Under the pieces are notes generated by a model. That model ran no database searches and was not told where the DNA came from. It saw only the letters and a list, made by a program, of their open reading frames with translations. From Mesorhizobium huakuii (GTDB lineage Bacteria; Pseudomonadota; Alphaproteobacteria; Rhizobiales; Rhizobiaceae), in NCBI RefSeq assembly GCF_030160235.1, contig NZ_BSNY01000047.1, forward strand, positions 496,001 through 560,000: a stretch of DNA of 64,000 bases. Reading direction: 5' to 3'. Within the stretch, counting starts at the first letter, position 1. Each line of letters starts with the position of its first letter. Positions 17,720 through 26,326 of the stretch are shown here, one piece after another. The position numbers and the translations under genes are program-made.

Positions 17720-18979
17720 CTATTGGCTGGCCAGCGGCGCCAGCTTGACCTTGATCACGTCACCGGGCAGCACCGGTGTTTCTTCCTTCGCCGCGATTTC
17801 GCTGGTCTTGCCGTCGACATTGCGAACCAGCGAATAAAGCAGCGTAGGCTGCTGGCCGTTGGTGATGGCGGCTGTCGTTGCCGGATCGCTGGCCTGGGCG
17901 ATCAGGCCTTTCTGCATATTAACCTTCAGCGCGGCCTCGTTCAGGTCGGCTTCGGTCTGCTGCCGATCGGCGGCGAGGCTCGAACTCAACGTGTTCTGGG
18001 CATCGATTGCGTCCTGCGTCGCCTTGCTGATAGCCTGCTTGGCGGTGAGGATGGCCGTCTCGTAGTCGAGGATCTTGCCCTGCAGGTCGGTGACGGACTG
18101 CTGCGAATCCAGGAGCCTGGCATTGGCGACCAGGCCCTTCTGCGCCAGCGGACCGATGCTGGTGAGCTGCTGCTGCGCCAGGTCGACCTGCTTCTGCTGG
18201 TTGACGATCTTCTTCTGCAGCGATTCGATTTCGGCCTGAAGGACACTCTTGAGATCGTCGAGCGCCTCGAGCTTCAGCTTCAGCGCCTTCTGATCCGCCG
18301 TCAGGATCGTCATCTCGTCGGCGACGATGGTCGGCAGCCGCGGATCGCCCTCGACCTCCTTCGGTGCTTCGAAACTTGCCTTGCCGGCCAGATCGGCATC
18401 GATGCGGGCGCGCCTGACGAGCAGCCGGACGCGCTGGTCGTCGGAGATATCGAAATTGCCCTTGGCGGTGACCAGGTCCTTGCCGAGTTGGGGGCCGTAG
18501 TCGGCGCTGCGCCTGATGCCGCCGGCGACGCTGATTGCTTTCAGCACCGTAAGATCGGGCACAAAGGGAAACTGCCCGGGGTTCTGCACTTCGCCCGAAA
18601 TATAGAAGGGCCGGAACTGCGCCATCTCGACCGAGGCCTCGGGTTTGTCCGACAAAGCGAGCTTGTGCTGCAGCGCCTCGCCGATCGCCGCCGCGACTTC
18701 CGCCGTGGTCTTGCCGGCCGCCGGCAACTCGCCGACGAAAGGCACCGACAGCGTGCCGGCTGGTCCGACCGTATATTCGCCGTTGACTGCCGACCAGTCG
18801 CGGAACGTGCCTTCGACGGTCTGCCATTCGGCGATGCGGACGTTGAGCTTGTCCTGCGAGCCGAGCTGATATTCGCCTGACATGGCGACCTGGGGAAGGA
18901 AAGCGAGCGATATTGCAAGGCAGGTGGCCATAAGCCGAGAGCGGCCGGAAAAGCGGCCGCTGCCAAAGGCTTCGAACAT
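17720..18979 (-). CDS. exoF: Polysaccharide export periplasmic protein ExoF
   Basis: About 419 aa, close to S. meliloti ExoF (421 aa). A signal peptide is visible (LMATCLAISLAFLPQVAMSG). The mature start YQLGSQDKLNVRIAEW is the Poly_export/Wza domain, followed by a SLBB-like segment (FYISGEVQNPGQFPF). Residues about 230-370 form a long coiled coil rich in Lys, Gln and Ala. It acts in the periplasm/outer membrane to move polymer outward with ExoP and ExoQ. A TTG start at 18991 is possible; ATG 18979 was preferred. It lies 84 bases downstream of exoY on the same strand, as in the classical exoYF order. Confidence 0.85.
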   Translation of the reverse strand: MFEAFGSGRFSGRSRLMATCLAISLAFLPQVAMSGEYQLGSQDKLNVRIAEWQTVEGTFRDWSAVNGEYTVGPAGTLSVPFVGELPAAGKTTAEVAAAIGEALQHKLALSDKPEASVEMAQFRPFYISGEVQNPGQFPFVPDLTVLKAISVAGGIRRSADYGPQLGKDLVTAKGNFDISDDQRVRLLVRRARIDADLAGKASFEAPKEVEGDPRLPTIVADEMTILTADQKALKLKLEALDDLKSVLQAEIESLQKKIVNQQKQVDLAQQQLTSIGPLAQKGLVANARLLDSQQSVTDLQGKILDYETAILTAKQAISKATQDAIDAQNTLSSSLAADRQQTEADLNEAALKVNMQKGLIAQASDPATTAAITNGQQPTLLYSLVRNVDGKTSEIAAKEETPVLPGDVIKVKLAPLASQ

Positions 18980-19063
18980 GTCTTTTTTCAACTGAACGTT
19001 CCGATCCGTTTTAGCCCCATCGCCCGATGAGCTTGCCGCCGGATGCCTGGTACTGGCGGTCGG

Positions 19064-19741
19064 TCAGTAAGAGCCGCGTGACATCCAGACGGCCGGCACG
19101 GTCTTGATGATGATGCGCACGTCGCCGAACAGCGACCAGTTCTCGACATAGTGGCGGTCGAAAGCAACGCGGCTGTCGTAGGAAACGTCGTTGCGGCCGC
19201 TGACCTGCCACAGGCCGGTCAGGCCGGGCCGTGACTTCAGATAGTAGACGGCGGCGCTACCGTAGATTTCCAGCTCGTCGCGCACCACCGGGCGAGGCCC
19301 GACAAGGCTCATGTCGCCCTGCAGGATGTTGATGATCTGCGGCAATTCGTCGAGGCTGAGCTTGCGCAGCACCGCGCCGACGCGGGTGACTCGCGGGTCG
19401 TTCTTCAGCTTGCGGGTGGCAATCCATTCCGCATTGGCCTCCGGATTGGTGGCGAGGTAGGCGGCCAGCACCTTGTCGCCGTCCGGAACCATTGTGCGGA
19501 ATTTCAGGCACGGGAAAATCCGCCCGCCGCGCCCGATTCGCCGATGGCCGTAGAAAATCGATCCACCGTCGGAAAATTTGACCAGCAGCGCTATCATGAT
19601 GAACAGCGGGCTGAGAGCGATCAAACCAACCAGTGAACCGAAAATATCGAAGCTGCGCTTGATGAGGCCGCCGATCGGCGGCGGAAAATCGGTGTCAGCC
19701 TGCGAAAAGCCCGCCGTGGCCGACTTGGCAATATCCCTCAT
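19064..19741 (-). CDS. exoY: Undecaprenyl-phosphate sugar transferase ExoY
   Basis: 225 aa, the length of S. meliloti ExoY (226 aa), which starts the repeat unit by putting galactose-1-phosphate on undecaprenyl phosphate. Features: [20 protein letters not shown] with the membrane helix (about residues 27-50), [49 protein letters not shown] and [15 protein letters not shown], all signatures of the bacterial sugar transferase family. ATG 19741 has GGAG about 9 bases upstream; the frame is open to 19837, but that extension has no such site. First gene of the exoY-exoF unit, with a perfect 15-bp palindrome 52-66 bases upstream. Confidence 0.9.
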   Translation of the reverse strand: MRDIAKSATAGFSQADTDFPPPIGGLIKRSFDIFGSLVGLIALSPLFIMIALLVKFSDGGSIFYGHRRIGRGGRIFPCLKFRTMVPDGDKVLAAYLATNPEANAEWIATRKLKNDPRVTRVGAVLRKLSLDELPQIINILQGDMSLVGPRPVVRDELEIYGSAAVYYLKSRPGLTGLWQVSGRNDVSYDSRVAFDRHYVENWSLFGDVRIIIKTVPAVWMSRGSY

Positions 19742-19792
19742 GCGGAAACTCCATGCGTTGAACGAATGGTTCACCACACGATACCAAAAAAA

Positions 19793-19807
19793 TGTTGCAG
19801 CGCAACA
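19793..19807. promoter_or_regulatory. Perfect TGTTGC-N3-GCAACA palindrome upstream of exoY
   Basis: TGTTGC-AGC-GCAACA, a perfect inverted repeat with 6-base arms and a 3-base centre, ending 52 bases before the exoY start codon. This is the best-formed member of a set of similar sites in upstream regions of this window. It contains the TTGC-N3-GCAA core; PhaR/AniA repressors recognise CTGC-N3-GCAG-type sites. Confidence 0.6.
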
Positions 19808-20341
19808 CACAATTTCCTGGCCCATTGAAATAGTCACGTCATGAATTGACTAAATAATAAGCTAGCGATGCACATTTTTCAGGATGTTTAGCACATTTGT
19901 GACAATAAATGGGCAAGCGTAAAAAAATGCGGACCTTTTTGGGGCGAATCTGGGGCAAGGCGTTCTCGCAGGCCCTGAATGGTACATATTAGAGCTTTAG
20001 GAAGGCGCGAAGTTCCCGACTATTAACATAAAATACTACACAATATTGGGAATTGTACTGAAACGAGTCGGCGGCTTCAGGTTGAGTGAATTGCGGTGGT
20101 GTGCGTTGCAGCATGGCAGAGTCGATCGCGCAAGCTCAATCAAAAATATGTGCGGTTGCCCTTGCCGCCTTCTGCTCGCCTTAATAGAATTGCAAATTAT
20201 ACCTGTCAGAGTGGCGACAGGTTGAAAGGCCGGAAGCAACCGGTCGATAGCGGGCACCTTTACAAGCCCGCATGACAAGGGACGGCGCTCGGGTGGGGCT
20301 ATCGTTTGATATAACCCGGGCCGGTTTATGGGCTGTTGGGT
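19808..20341. promoter_or_regulatory. Long AT-rich divergent exoY-exoX intergenic region
   Basis: About 530 bases without a credible gene between exoY (minus) and exoX (plus). It is clearly more AT-rich than its surroundings from 19840 to 20220, which is typical for MucR/H-NS-like controlled exo promoters. A CCTGTC/GACAGG inverted repeat (20202-20207 and 20216-20221) is present. No open frame with a start site stands out. Confidence 0.5.
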
Positions 20342-20617
20342 ATGTCGCTTCCAAAATTCATCGTTGGGATGATTTTCGCTCTTGCAATCGTCGTCGCCTG
20401 GTCATGGCTTGGCGGCGCTTCGCTGGGCACGACGCTGATGCGCGTCATCATCTGCGCCGTGATCATCCAGGCCGGTTATTTCGTCCTGGTCTATGCCATG
20501 ATCGCCAGGAGTGCGCCGACGCAAGCCGACAGGCTGCGCGAAGCTGAGAGAAAGCTGAGTTCGCCCGACGTGACCGAAGGCGAGAAGCTGGGCAACGCCC
20601 GGCGCGGCCTGCACTAG
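20342..20617 (+). CDS. exoX: Exopolysaccharide production repressor ExoX-like
   Basis: 91 aa with two membrane segments (FIVGMIFALAIVVAWSW, about residues 6-22, and a second at about 30-50 with VIICAVIIQAGYFVLVYAM) and a charged cytoplasmic tail. Size, topology and position divergent to exoY match ExoX/PsiA-type small membrane proteins, which lower exopolysaccharide output after transcription, probably by inhibiting ExoY. ATG 20342 begins MSLPKF; an in-frame TTG lies 6 bases before. Convergent with the lasso exporter gene, with 23 bases between. Confidence 0.75.
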   Translation: MSLPKFIVGMIFALAIVVAWSWLGGASLGTTLMRVIICAVIIQAGYFVLVYAMIARSAPTQADRLREAERKLSSPDVTEGEKLGNARRGLH

Positions 20618-20640
20618 TTCCTGCAAGGATATCCGCGGCC

Positions 20641-22485
20641 TCAGGCCACATTGGCGGGTTCGGTTTCCGACTGTTCCCCAGACAGCATCCTCGACAGCCG
20701 GCTCGCCGGCTTCGCCTTCAGCCGCTGATACTGCCCGACTTCCACGACGCGCCCGTCTTCCATGGCCACCACCCAGTCGGCGAAGGCGATCATCGATGGC
20801 CGGTGCGCGATGGTCAGGATGGTCATCGCACCGCGCAATCCGTCGATCGACCGGGCGATCAGCGACTGGTTCTGCCAGTCGAGCGCGCTGGTCGCCTCGT
20901 CGAGGATGAGCAGCGACGGCTTGCGCAGCAGCGCACGCGCCAGCGCAATGCGTTGGCGCTCACCGCCGGAGAGCCGCACGCCGCGGTCGCCGACCACCGT
21001 GCCGAGCCGCTGGTCGAGCCGTTCGACGAAGTCACCGGCATGCGCGGCGCGCAGCGCGGTCCACAGATCGTCGTCGCTGGCCCGCGGCGCTGCAAGGCGC
21101 AGGTTCGCCGCGATCGTGTCATGCAGCAGGAACACGTCCTGCGGCACATAGGCCACCTGATCGCGCCAGCGCCGGCGATTGCTGGCATCGATCTCGACGC
21201 CGTCGACCAGGATCCTGCCTTCGGTCGGCTCGAGCAGGCCGAGCAGCATGTCGGCGATCGTGCTCTTGCCCGATCCCGAAGGGCCGATCAGGGCCGTGAC
21301 CTTGCCGGCCGGCAGGCCGAAGGTGATGTCGCTCACCACCGCCTTGCCGGAGCCGTCGCCGTAGCTGAAGGAGACGCCGCGAATATTCAGCCCGGTATCG
21401 AGCGACAGCTTGCCGGCATTTTCAGCTTCGGCATGGCCCGGTTCGCGCTCGGCGTCGAAACGGGCCTGCAGGCTGCGCATGGCCGTATAAGCGGGCAGGT
21501 TGATCAGCACTTGCTGGGCCTGGGTCTGCATGTCCATGAAGCGCGGCGCGATGCGCATGAAGACGAGGAGCAGCACGACAATCTCGGCCAGCGACAGGTT
21601 GAAGCGGACCAGCGCCACGTAGATGAACAGGCTGAGCCCCACGACGCTCGCCACCTGGAACACCGCGGTGCCGATCGAACTGTTTCTGACATAGTCGATG
21701 TTGTCGGCCTTCATCTTTTCCAGCGTCGCCTGCAATTGCGCGAAATAGCTGGCCTCGACATTCAGGCTCTTGGCCACCTTGATGCCGCCGAGGAATTCCG
21801 AGACCGTCCGGTACTGATCCTGGCGATTGCTGGTCAGGACGCGCCCGAAAGCGGTTGCGCGCGCGCGAAACGGCTGCAGCGCTATGAACATCACGATGCC
21901 GATGACGACCGCAAACGCCGTCATGACCGGCGAGATGAACATCGAGATCACGAGATAGCCCACCAAAAGCACTGCGATCTGCACCAGCATCAGCAGCGAG
22001 AAAGCGGCGCCCTGGACGCGATCGATGTCGCCGGTCAGGGCATGGTCGAGATCCGAACTGCGCATGCGCGAGAACACGCCCCAGCGCGCTTTGCCGATGC
22101 TCTCGAACAGGTTCATGCGCAGGCGGTTGATGAAATCGAAGAGAAGCCTGGCCATGTAGACCGACTTGAAGCGGTTGAACGCTGCCTGCACGGCAACGAG
22201 CCCGACCAGCGCGCATAGCACCGTCGTCAGTTGCAGCGTTCCGTCCGGCACCAGCCAGCGCACGAAATCATTGTTCGGCAGCCGCACCGCGAAATCCTGG
22301 TCGGCACGCCCGACCAGGTGCAGCAGCGGCACGAGCAGCAGGATCGAAATGCCTTCCGTCAGGCTGCCGAGGATCAGGAACAGCAGCGCCGTCCAGGTCC
22401 GCCGCCCGCCGATCTGGGCGATGACGGCGCCGAACGCGGCGACATCGCGAAACAGCGACAGGCGAAGGATCGAGGATTTCGACAT
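20641..22485 (-). CDS. Lasso peptide ABC exporter (permease-ATPase, D protein)
   Basis: About 614 aa. The N-terminal half has six membrane helices (residues about 20-320); the C-terminal ATPase has Walker A GPSGSGKST, Q-loop VAYVPQDVFLL, signature LSGGERQRIALARALL, Walker B LLILDEATSALD and the switch His in IAHRPSM. As the last gene of the lasso operon it is the expected exporter, giving release and self-protection. ATG 22485 has GGTGAG about 9 bases upstream and starts 8 bases after the kinase stop; a GTG at 22497 would overlap that stop. Half-transporters of this type act as homodimers. Confidence 0.88.
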   Translation of the reverse strand: MSKSSILRLSLFRDVAAFGAVIAQIGGRRTWTALLFLILGSLTEGISILLLVPLLHLVGRADQDFAVRLPNNDFVRWLVPDGTLQLTTVLCALVGLVAVQAAFNRFKSVYMARLLFDFINRLRMNLFESIGKARWGVFSRMRSSDLDHALTGDIDRVQGAAFSLLMLVQIAVLLVGYLVISMFISPVMTAFAVVIGIVMFIALQPFRARATAFGRVLTSNRQDQYRTVSEFLGGIKVAKSLNVEASYFAQLQATLEKMKADNIDYVRNSSIGTAVFQVASVVGLSLFIYVALVRFNLSLAEIVVLLLVFMRIAPRFMDMQTQAQQVLINLPAYTAMRSLQARFDAEREPGHAEAENAGKLSLDTGLNIRGVSFSYGDGSGKAVVSDITFGLPAGKVTALIGPSGSGKSTIADMLLGLLEPTEGRILVDGVEIDASNRRRWRDQVAYVPQDVFLLHDTIAANLRLAAPRASDDDLWTALRAAHAGDFVERLDQRLGTVVGDRGVRLSGGERQRIALARALLRKPSLLILDEATSALDWQNQSLIARSIDGLRGAMTILTIAHRPSMIAFADWVVAMEDGRVVEVGQYQRLKAKPASRLSRMLSGEQSETEPANVA

Positions 22486-22493
22486 GATTGCGC

Positions 22494-23483
22494 TCACCGC
22501 TGCCGAAAGCTGGCCGCCAGATCGCTTTCGATCAGCGCCACGGCCTCGCCAATCCTGTCGAGGCCGGTCGGAACTTCCAGCCGGAACACGCCGACATGGT
22601 TAGCGATTGCTGAACATTGGCGAAGATGCAGCGCCGCGAAATCGTCGGACAGCGCCGCGCGGCCGAACCGCGTCACATAGGAGAACTTGATGATCGCCGG
22701 CAGGGCGGCAATGCCGGGCAAGGGCGTGATCGCGGCCTTTGTGCCGCGCTCGAGGACATAGATCCCGGTCGCCGGCACCATGCAGCCGGAGAAGGCGCCA
22801 TGCAGGCGATGCTGCATCTTCTCGATCGCCGGATGCACTTGCGGCCGCACTTCAGCCTGGCCGAGCGAGATCGCGGCCGCGGCGTCGGCGGCAAGCTTGA
22901 TCTGGGGAAAGCCCGGAACGATCATCGGCGCGTCCGGTCTGGCGAGATCGAGCGCCACGACATCGTCGGTAAGCAATTCATGACCGGCCCGGATCAGCGC
23001 GCTTGCCGTCGTCGATTTGCCGGCGCCCTTGTCGCCCATGAAGATGGCGCCTCTGCCGGCCGCCGCTATGGCGCTGGCATGCAGGACAAGCAGGCCGCGC
23101 CGGTGCAGCAGCAGCGCCATCACCGGCCCGAGCAGCGGGAAGGCAAGCAGGGCGTCGTCGACCCCGGGCGCCGGCTCGATGTCGATGCGGCTGGCATCGC
23201 TGATCAGGAAGGCGCCGACGGCATGCCACGCCAGATATTGCCGGTCGGGCTCGAAGCGGAAGATCGTCGCGGCCTCGGACGAAGGCTTCGGCATGTCGAT
23301 CGTGCCGATGGCGATCAGGATATCCGCTGCCGCTGGCTCGGCGGGCTCCAGCTCGGGCAGTGCCACGTCGGATGCGATGGTCAGGCCGTAGGCCTGGTAG
23401 TAACGCTGCTCCCGCATCATCCCGCCATGGGGAGGAGGAGGATCGCCGGCAGATGTGGCGAGCGGCTGGTTGCGAGGCATCAT
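22494..23483 (-). CDS. HPr-kinase-like lasso precursor kinase
   Basis: 329 aa. Resembles HPr kinase homologues found in lasso clusters: YQAYGLTIASDVALPELEP at about residue 25, Walker A GDKGAGKST at about residues 148-156, then a LLTDDVVAL segment with the paired Asp that supports phosphoryl transfer, and a late GCMVPATGIYVLERG block. In the paeninodin type of cluster this enzyme phosphorylates the side chain of the C-terminal Ser of the precursor; the precursor here also ends in Ser. The start at 23483 overlaps the cyclase stop (ATGA) and has GGGAG upstream. A later ATG near 23420 could be the true start if the low-complexity first 20 residues are not made. Confidence 0.82.
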   Translation of the reverse strand: MMPRNQPLATSAGDPPPPHGGMMREQRYYQAYGLTIASDVALPELEPAEPAAADILIAIGTIDMPKPSSEAATIFRFEPDRQYLAWHAVGAFLISDASRIDIEPAPGVDDALLAFPLLGPVMALLLHRRGLLVLHASAIAAAGRGAIFMGDKGAGKSTTASALIRAGHELLTDDVVALDLARPDAPMIVPGFPQIKLAADAAAAISLGQAEVRPQVHPAIEKMQHRLHGAFSGCMVPATGIYVLERGTKAAITPLPGIAALPAIIKFSYVTRFGRAALSDDFAALHLRQCSAIANHVGVFRLEVPTGLDRIGEAVALIESDLAASFRQR

Positions 23484-25402
23484 GCGGGGCTCCCGCCGTG
23501 CTGGACTTGCCGCAGCCACAGTGACAGCGAGGCCGAACGCCAGACATACTGGATGTCCAGCGGCGCCGGCTGATCGGGCTGGCGCAGCAGCCGCGCATAG
23601 GCGGCGCTCACCTGCGGCAGGTTGACATAGGGCGCGATACGGCCGGCATCCGAAACCAGCAGCTGCTCCAGGAGGTCGCGGTGGTTGCGCACCATGCCGT
23701 TGACGAGATTGGCGGTGAAATCGATCTTGTCGCGCCGCCACTGCACCGCCGCCGGCAGGATGCCCTCCATGGCCCGGCGCAACACATAGCGTCCAAAGCC
23801 GTGGCTGAGTTTTTCCTCGCCCGGCAGCGCCAGGCAGAATTCGACCAGCGGCTTGTCCCAGAATGGATAGCGCGGTTCGACGCCGAAATTGGCCGCCGCC
23901 TTGTCAAGCACCTCGAAAGAGTGCGGCACATAGCCGTTGGACAGGATCCAGCGATGGCTCAGCGCGTCGCTGGCCTGGACGCCGGGCGGCATGTAGCCGG
24001 CCCGATGGAAGCGGTCGATGAGTTCAGTCCGCCTGGCCAGGTCCGGATTGATCAGGTCGCGCCAGCTGCGGCCGCGCTGCATTTGCGTGGGCTTGCGTAT
24101 CCTGTTCAGGGCGCGGTTCGCCAGCTGTCTCGCCTTGGCGATGCGCCAGGCCGGTCCGTAAAGGGTCAGGAACTGGAAATACAGGCCGAGCGTGCTGTCG
24201 CCATAGGTATTGGAGGCGCTGCGGACCTCGCGCCAAAGGTCCAGCCACCGGCCGCCATTGGCAAGCTCGTGCAGATGGCCGTGGCCCTGCGAGACGACCT
24301 CGTCGCCGCCATGGCCGTCGAGCAGCACCTTGATGCCTTTGGCGCCCGCCGTCCGGTAGATGCCGCGGGTCAGCGTCAGGCCCGGCGCCAGGAAGGTGCC
24401 TTCCTGTTCCTCCAGCACCCGCTCGAACTCGGCGAAAGGCGCATAATTGCCGACGGGGATCAGCGTCGGATCGGTCTTCCGCTGGTCGAGCACCGCATCG
24501 ATGAAGGCCCGTTCGTCCATCGACGAGCCCTTCTCGAAAACCAGCGAAAAGGTCGGCAGCTTGGGTTTCTGCTCGGCGGCGTTCTGCAGGCCAGCGACAC
24601 AGGCGATCGACGAGGAATCGAGGCCACCGCTCAGCATCGCGCCGACCGACTGGCTTCCGCGCATGCGGTTGCGCACGGATTGCGAAAACAGATGCGCGAA
24701 TTCCTCCGCTGCATCCGACCGCACTGGTCGCGCCGACGGTTCGATCTGCCAGTACCGGCGCAGCACCACCTGTTGCGCGGTGACAGTCAGGCTGTGGCGC
24801 GCCGGCAGGCTGAAGATATCGCTGTAGGGCGTGGATTGCGGGTCGTCGGGAAGCCCGGCCAGGAATCCCGAAATACGGTGCTCGCTGATGCGTGCGCCGA
24901 CCCCGTCAAGCCCAAGCATCGGCCCGATCTCGGAGGCAAAGGCAAAACGCTGGTCCGCCGCGTGATAGTAGAATGGCTTGACCCCGAAATGGTCGCGTGC
25001 GCAAAACAACAGCTGCCGCTCGGCATCCCAGATCGCAAAGGCGAAATCGCCTTGCAGGTGCACGGGGCAGGATTCGCCCCAGCGCAGATAGGCCCGCATC
25101 ACCAATGTCGCGTCCGCAACCGACTTGTCGCGTATGCCGAGCCTCGCCATCAGCTCGTCGCGATTGTCCAGCCGGCAATCGGCGGTGATGGCGAGCTTGC
25201 CGCCGGCCATCGTCAGCGGGCCGGGGCCGGCTTCATCCGTGGTGTTGAGCCAGGCGTGGCCAAGGGCGATGGCGCTGTCCAGCCACCATGAATTTCCGTC
25301 GGGACCGCGATGGCGCATGCGGGCCAGCATCCGCTGGATATCGGTCGCCGCGTCCGCCGGCGTGGGGGCCTGTCGCAGCAGGATTCCGGCCACGCCGCTC
25401 AT
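23480..25402 (-). CDS. Lasso cyclase (asparagine-synthetase-like C protein)
   Basis: 640 aa class II Asn-synthetase fold. The N-terminal glutaminase-like domain keeps RHRGPDG and the GDFAFAIWD block but starts MSGVAG, with Ser where the catalytic Cys-2 of true glutamine-using enzymes stands, so it should not release ammonia from glutamine. The synthetase domain has the pyrophosphate loop MLSGGLDSSSIA (about residue 255) and LLDGHGGDEV. Expected role: adenylate the side-chain carboxylate of the core Asp9 so that the Gly1 amine closes the ring. The start overlaps the B2 stop (ATGA) and its own stop overlaps the kinase start. Confidence 0.88.
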   Translation of the reverse strand: MSGVAGILLRQAPTPADAATDIQRMLARMRHRGPDGNSWWLDSAIALGHAWLNTTDEAGPGPLTMAGGKLAITADCRLDNRDELMARLGIRDKSVADATLVMRAYLRWGESCPVHLQGDFAFAIWDAERQLLFCARDHFGVKPFYYHAADQRFAFASEIGPMLGLDGVGARISEHRISGFLAGLPDDPQSTPYSDIFSLPARHSLTVTAQQVVLRRYWQIEPSARPVRSDAAEEFAHLFSQSVRNRMRGSQSVGAMLSGGLDSSSIACVAGLQNAAEQKPKLPTFSLVFEKGSSMDERAFIDAVLDQRKTDPTLIPVGNYAPFAEFERVLEEQEGTFLAPGLTLTRGIYRTAGAKGIKVLLDGHGGDEVVSQGHGHLHELANGGRWLDLWREVRSASNTYGDSTLGLYFQFLTLYGPAWRIAKARQLANRALNRIRKPTQMQRGRSWRDLINPDLARRTELIDRFHRAGYMPPGVQASDALSHRWILSNGYVPHSFEVLDKAAANFGVEPRYPFWDKPLVEFCLALPGEEKLSHGFGRYVLRRAMEGILPAAVQWRRDKIDFTANLVNGMVRNHRDLLEQLLVSDAGRIAPYVNLPQVSAAYARLLRQPDQPAPLDIQYVWRSASLSLWLRQVQHGGSPA

Positions 25403-25914
25403 CGGCTGCCGTGGTCGACCAGATGCGCGAAACCATCGACGGAGCCGCCAAGCACGACATGGTTGTCGCTGACCAGCCAGGCATGCGCCTTCAACTGCTC
25501 GCCCGTGCCGCGTTCGATGCCGATGCGGATGTTGGAGGCATTACCCTGGCGCGCGAGAATATATTGGCCAGAAAGCGCTTGGGTGAGGCAGGTGGCGCGC
25601 GGCACGAACCGTGCGGCGGCGGCAACCCCCCAGGCGACGAGCCGCAGCTCGCCCATGCTGGCGCACTGGCGCGCGTTGAGCCGGGTCACCATGCCGCGAA
25701 CGCGGTTGTAGGAGAACAAGGTCAGCCCCAGCCGGACGGTCGCGACCACCAGCAGGCAGTGGCAGAGAAAAAGGGCTTCCGAGCCGCTCAGCGACAAAAC
25801 CCTGGCCAATCCCCTTCCGGGCCGGCGGTTCGCCGGCCTCGGTCTTTGCTCCGTCGCAGGTCTCTGTCGCGAGATCATGGCCTTCTGCGGAACCTGCCTA
25901 GACAAGTGCCTCAT
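25399..25914 (-). CDS. Transglutaminase-like lasso leader peptidase (B2 protein)
   Basis: About 171 aa. The C-terminal 100 residues match the transglutaminase-like B2 fold: Cys in RATCLTQALSGQY (about residue 108), His in LKAHAWLVS (about residue 143) and a following DNHVVLGG strand. In lasso pathways B2 cuts the leader from the core after the conserved Thr at -2. The first 45 residues are Arg-rich, and a short hydrophobic stretch (LFLCHCLLVVATVRLG) follows. ATG 25914 overlaps the RRE gene by 17 bases; ATG 25878 is an alternative start. Position between the RRE protein and cyclase is the standard order. Confidence 0.82.
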   Translation of the reverse strand: MRHLSRQVPQKAMISRQRPATEQRPRPANRRPGRGLARVLSLSGSEALFLCHCLLVVATVRLGLTLFSYNRVRGMVTRLNARQCASMGELRLVAWGVAAAARFVPRATCLTQALSGQYILARQGNASNIRIGIERGTGEQLKAHAWLVSDNHVVLGGSVDGFAHLVDHGSR

Positions 25915-26197
25915 TGTGCAGCCTCGCAAGTCCGTTTTCGGCGAAACCCTTCAGCAAGGCATCGACGTCGGCCTTGCAGCGCTCGGCGTCGACATTGTAG
26001 CGCGCAAGCACGGCGCTATGGATATCGGCGATCGACTTCGGTTCCTGGATCTGCTCCCAGATGAACGCGCCGACGCCGTTGAGGCTGTAATAGATATTGG
26101 ATTTCAGGTTGAGAAGCGCGAGGCCATCGCCGAATTCACAGGCCACCGCTTCGCCGGTGGCACATACGCAATCGTGCTCGGATGGGTTCCAGTTCAT
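25898..26197 (-). CDS. PqqD-like RiPP recognition element (B1 protein)
   Basis: 99 aa PqqD-family protein: the LLNLKSNIYYSLNGVGAFIW block with the Y-x-L-N-x-x-G signature, then ADIHSAVLARYNVD and the C-terminal helix VDALLKGFAENGL. In split lasso systems this free-standing domain binds the precursor leader through its YxxPxL motif and delivers it to the B2 peptidase and cyclase. ATG 26197 lies 130 bases downstream of the precursor stop, with a hairpin between them. Confidence 0.88.
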   Translation of the reverse strand: MNWNPSEHDCVCATGEAVACEFGDGLALLNLKSNIYYSLNGVGAFIWEQIQEPKSIADIHSAVLARYNVDAERCKADVDALLKGFAENGLARLHNEALV

Positions 26198-26247
26198 GCC
26201 AAAACCTCGTTAGCAACTCTACGCGTCGTCAGTTCAAGGGGGAAAGT

Positions 26248-26265
26248 CGGGGATTTTCATCCCCG
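26248..26265 (-). terminator. Hairpin between precursor and RRE genes
   Basis: CGGGGAT at 26248-26254 pairs perfectly with ATCCCCG at 26259-26265 around a 4-base loop. On the transcribed strand the hairpin is followed by a short pyrimidine run (CTTTCCCC) rather than a clean T-tract. It sits between the precursor and the processing genes, where a partial terminator or RNA-stabilising hairpin would give more precursor than enzymes. Confidence 0.55.
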
Positions 26266-26326
26266 GCTCCATTTACGATCTTCAATCCTGGAGGCCCAAC
26301 GTCACTCCCCCAGAACCAAGCTAGTC

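Noticed and set aside
20110-20125. GTTGCAGCATGGCA as another operator
   Set aside because: The arms do not align as TGC-N3-GCA with the 3-base centre of the other sites.
23681-25291. 536-codon open frame on the plus strand
   Set aside because: Antisense to the lasso cyclase, which has clear family motifs.
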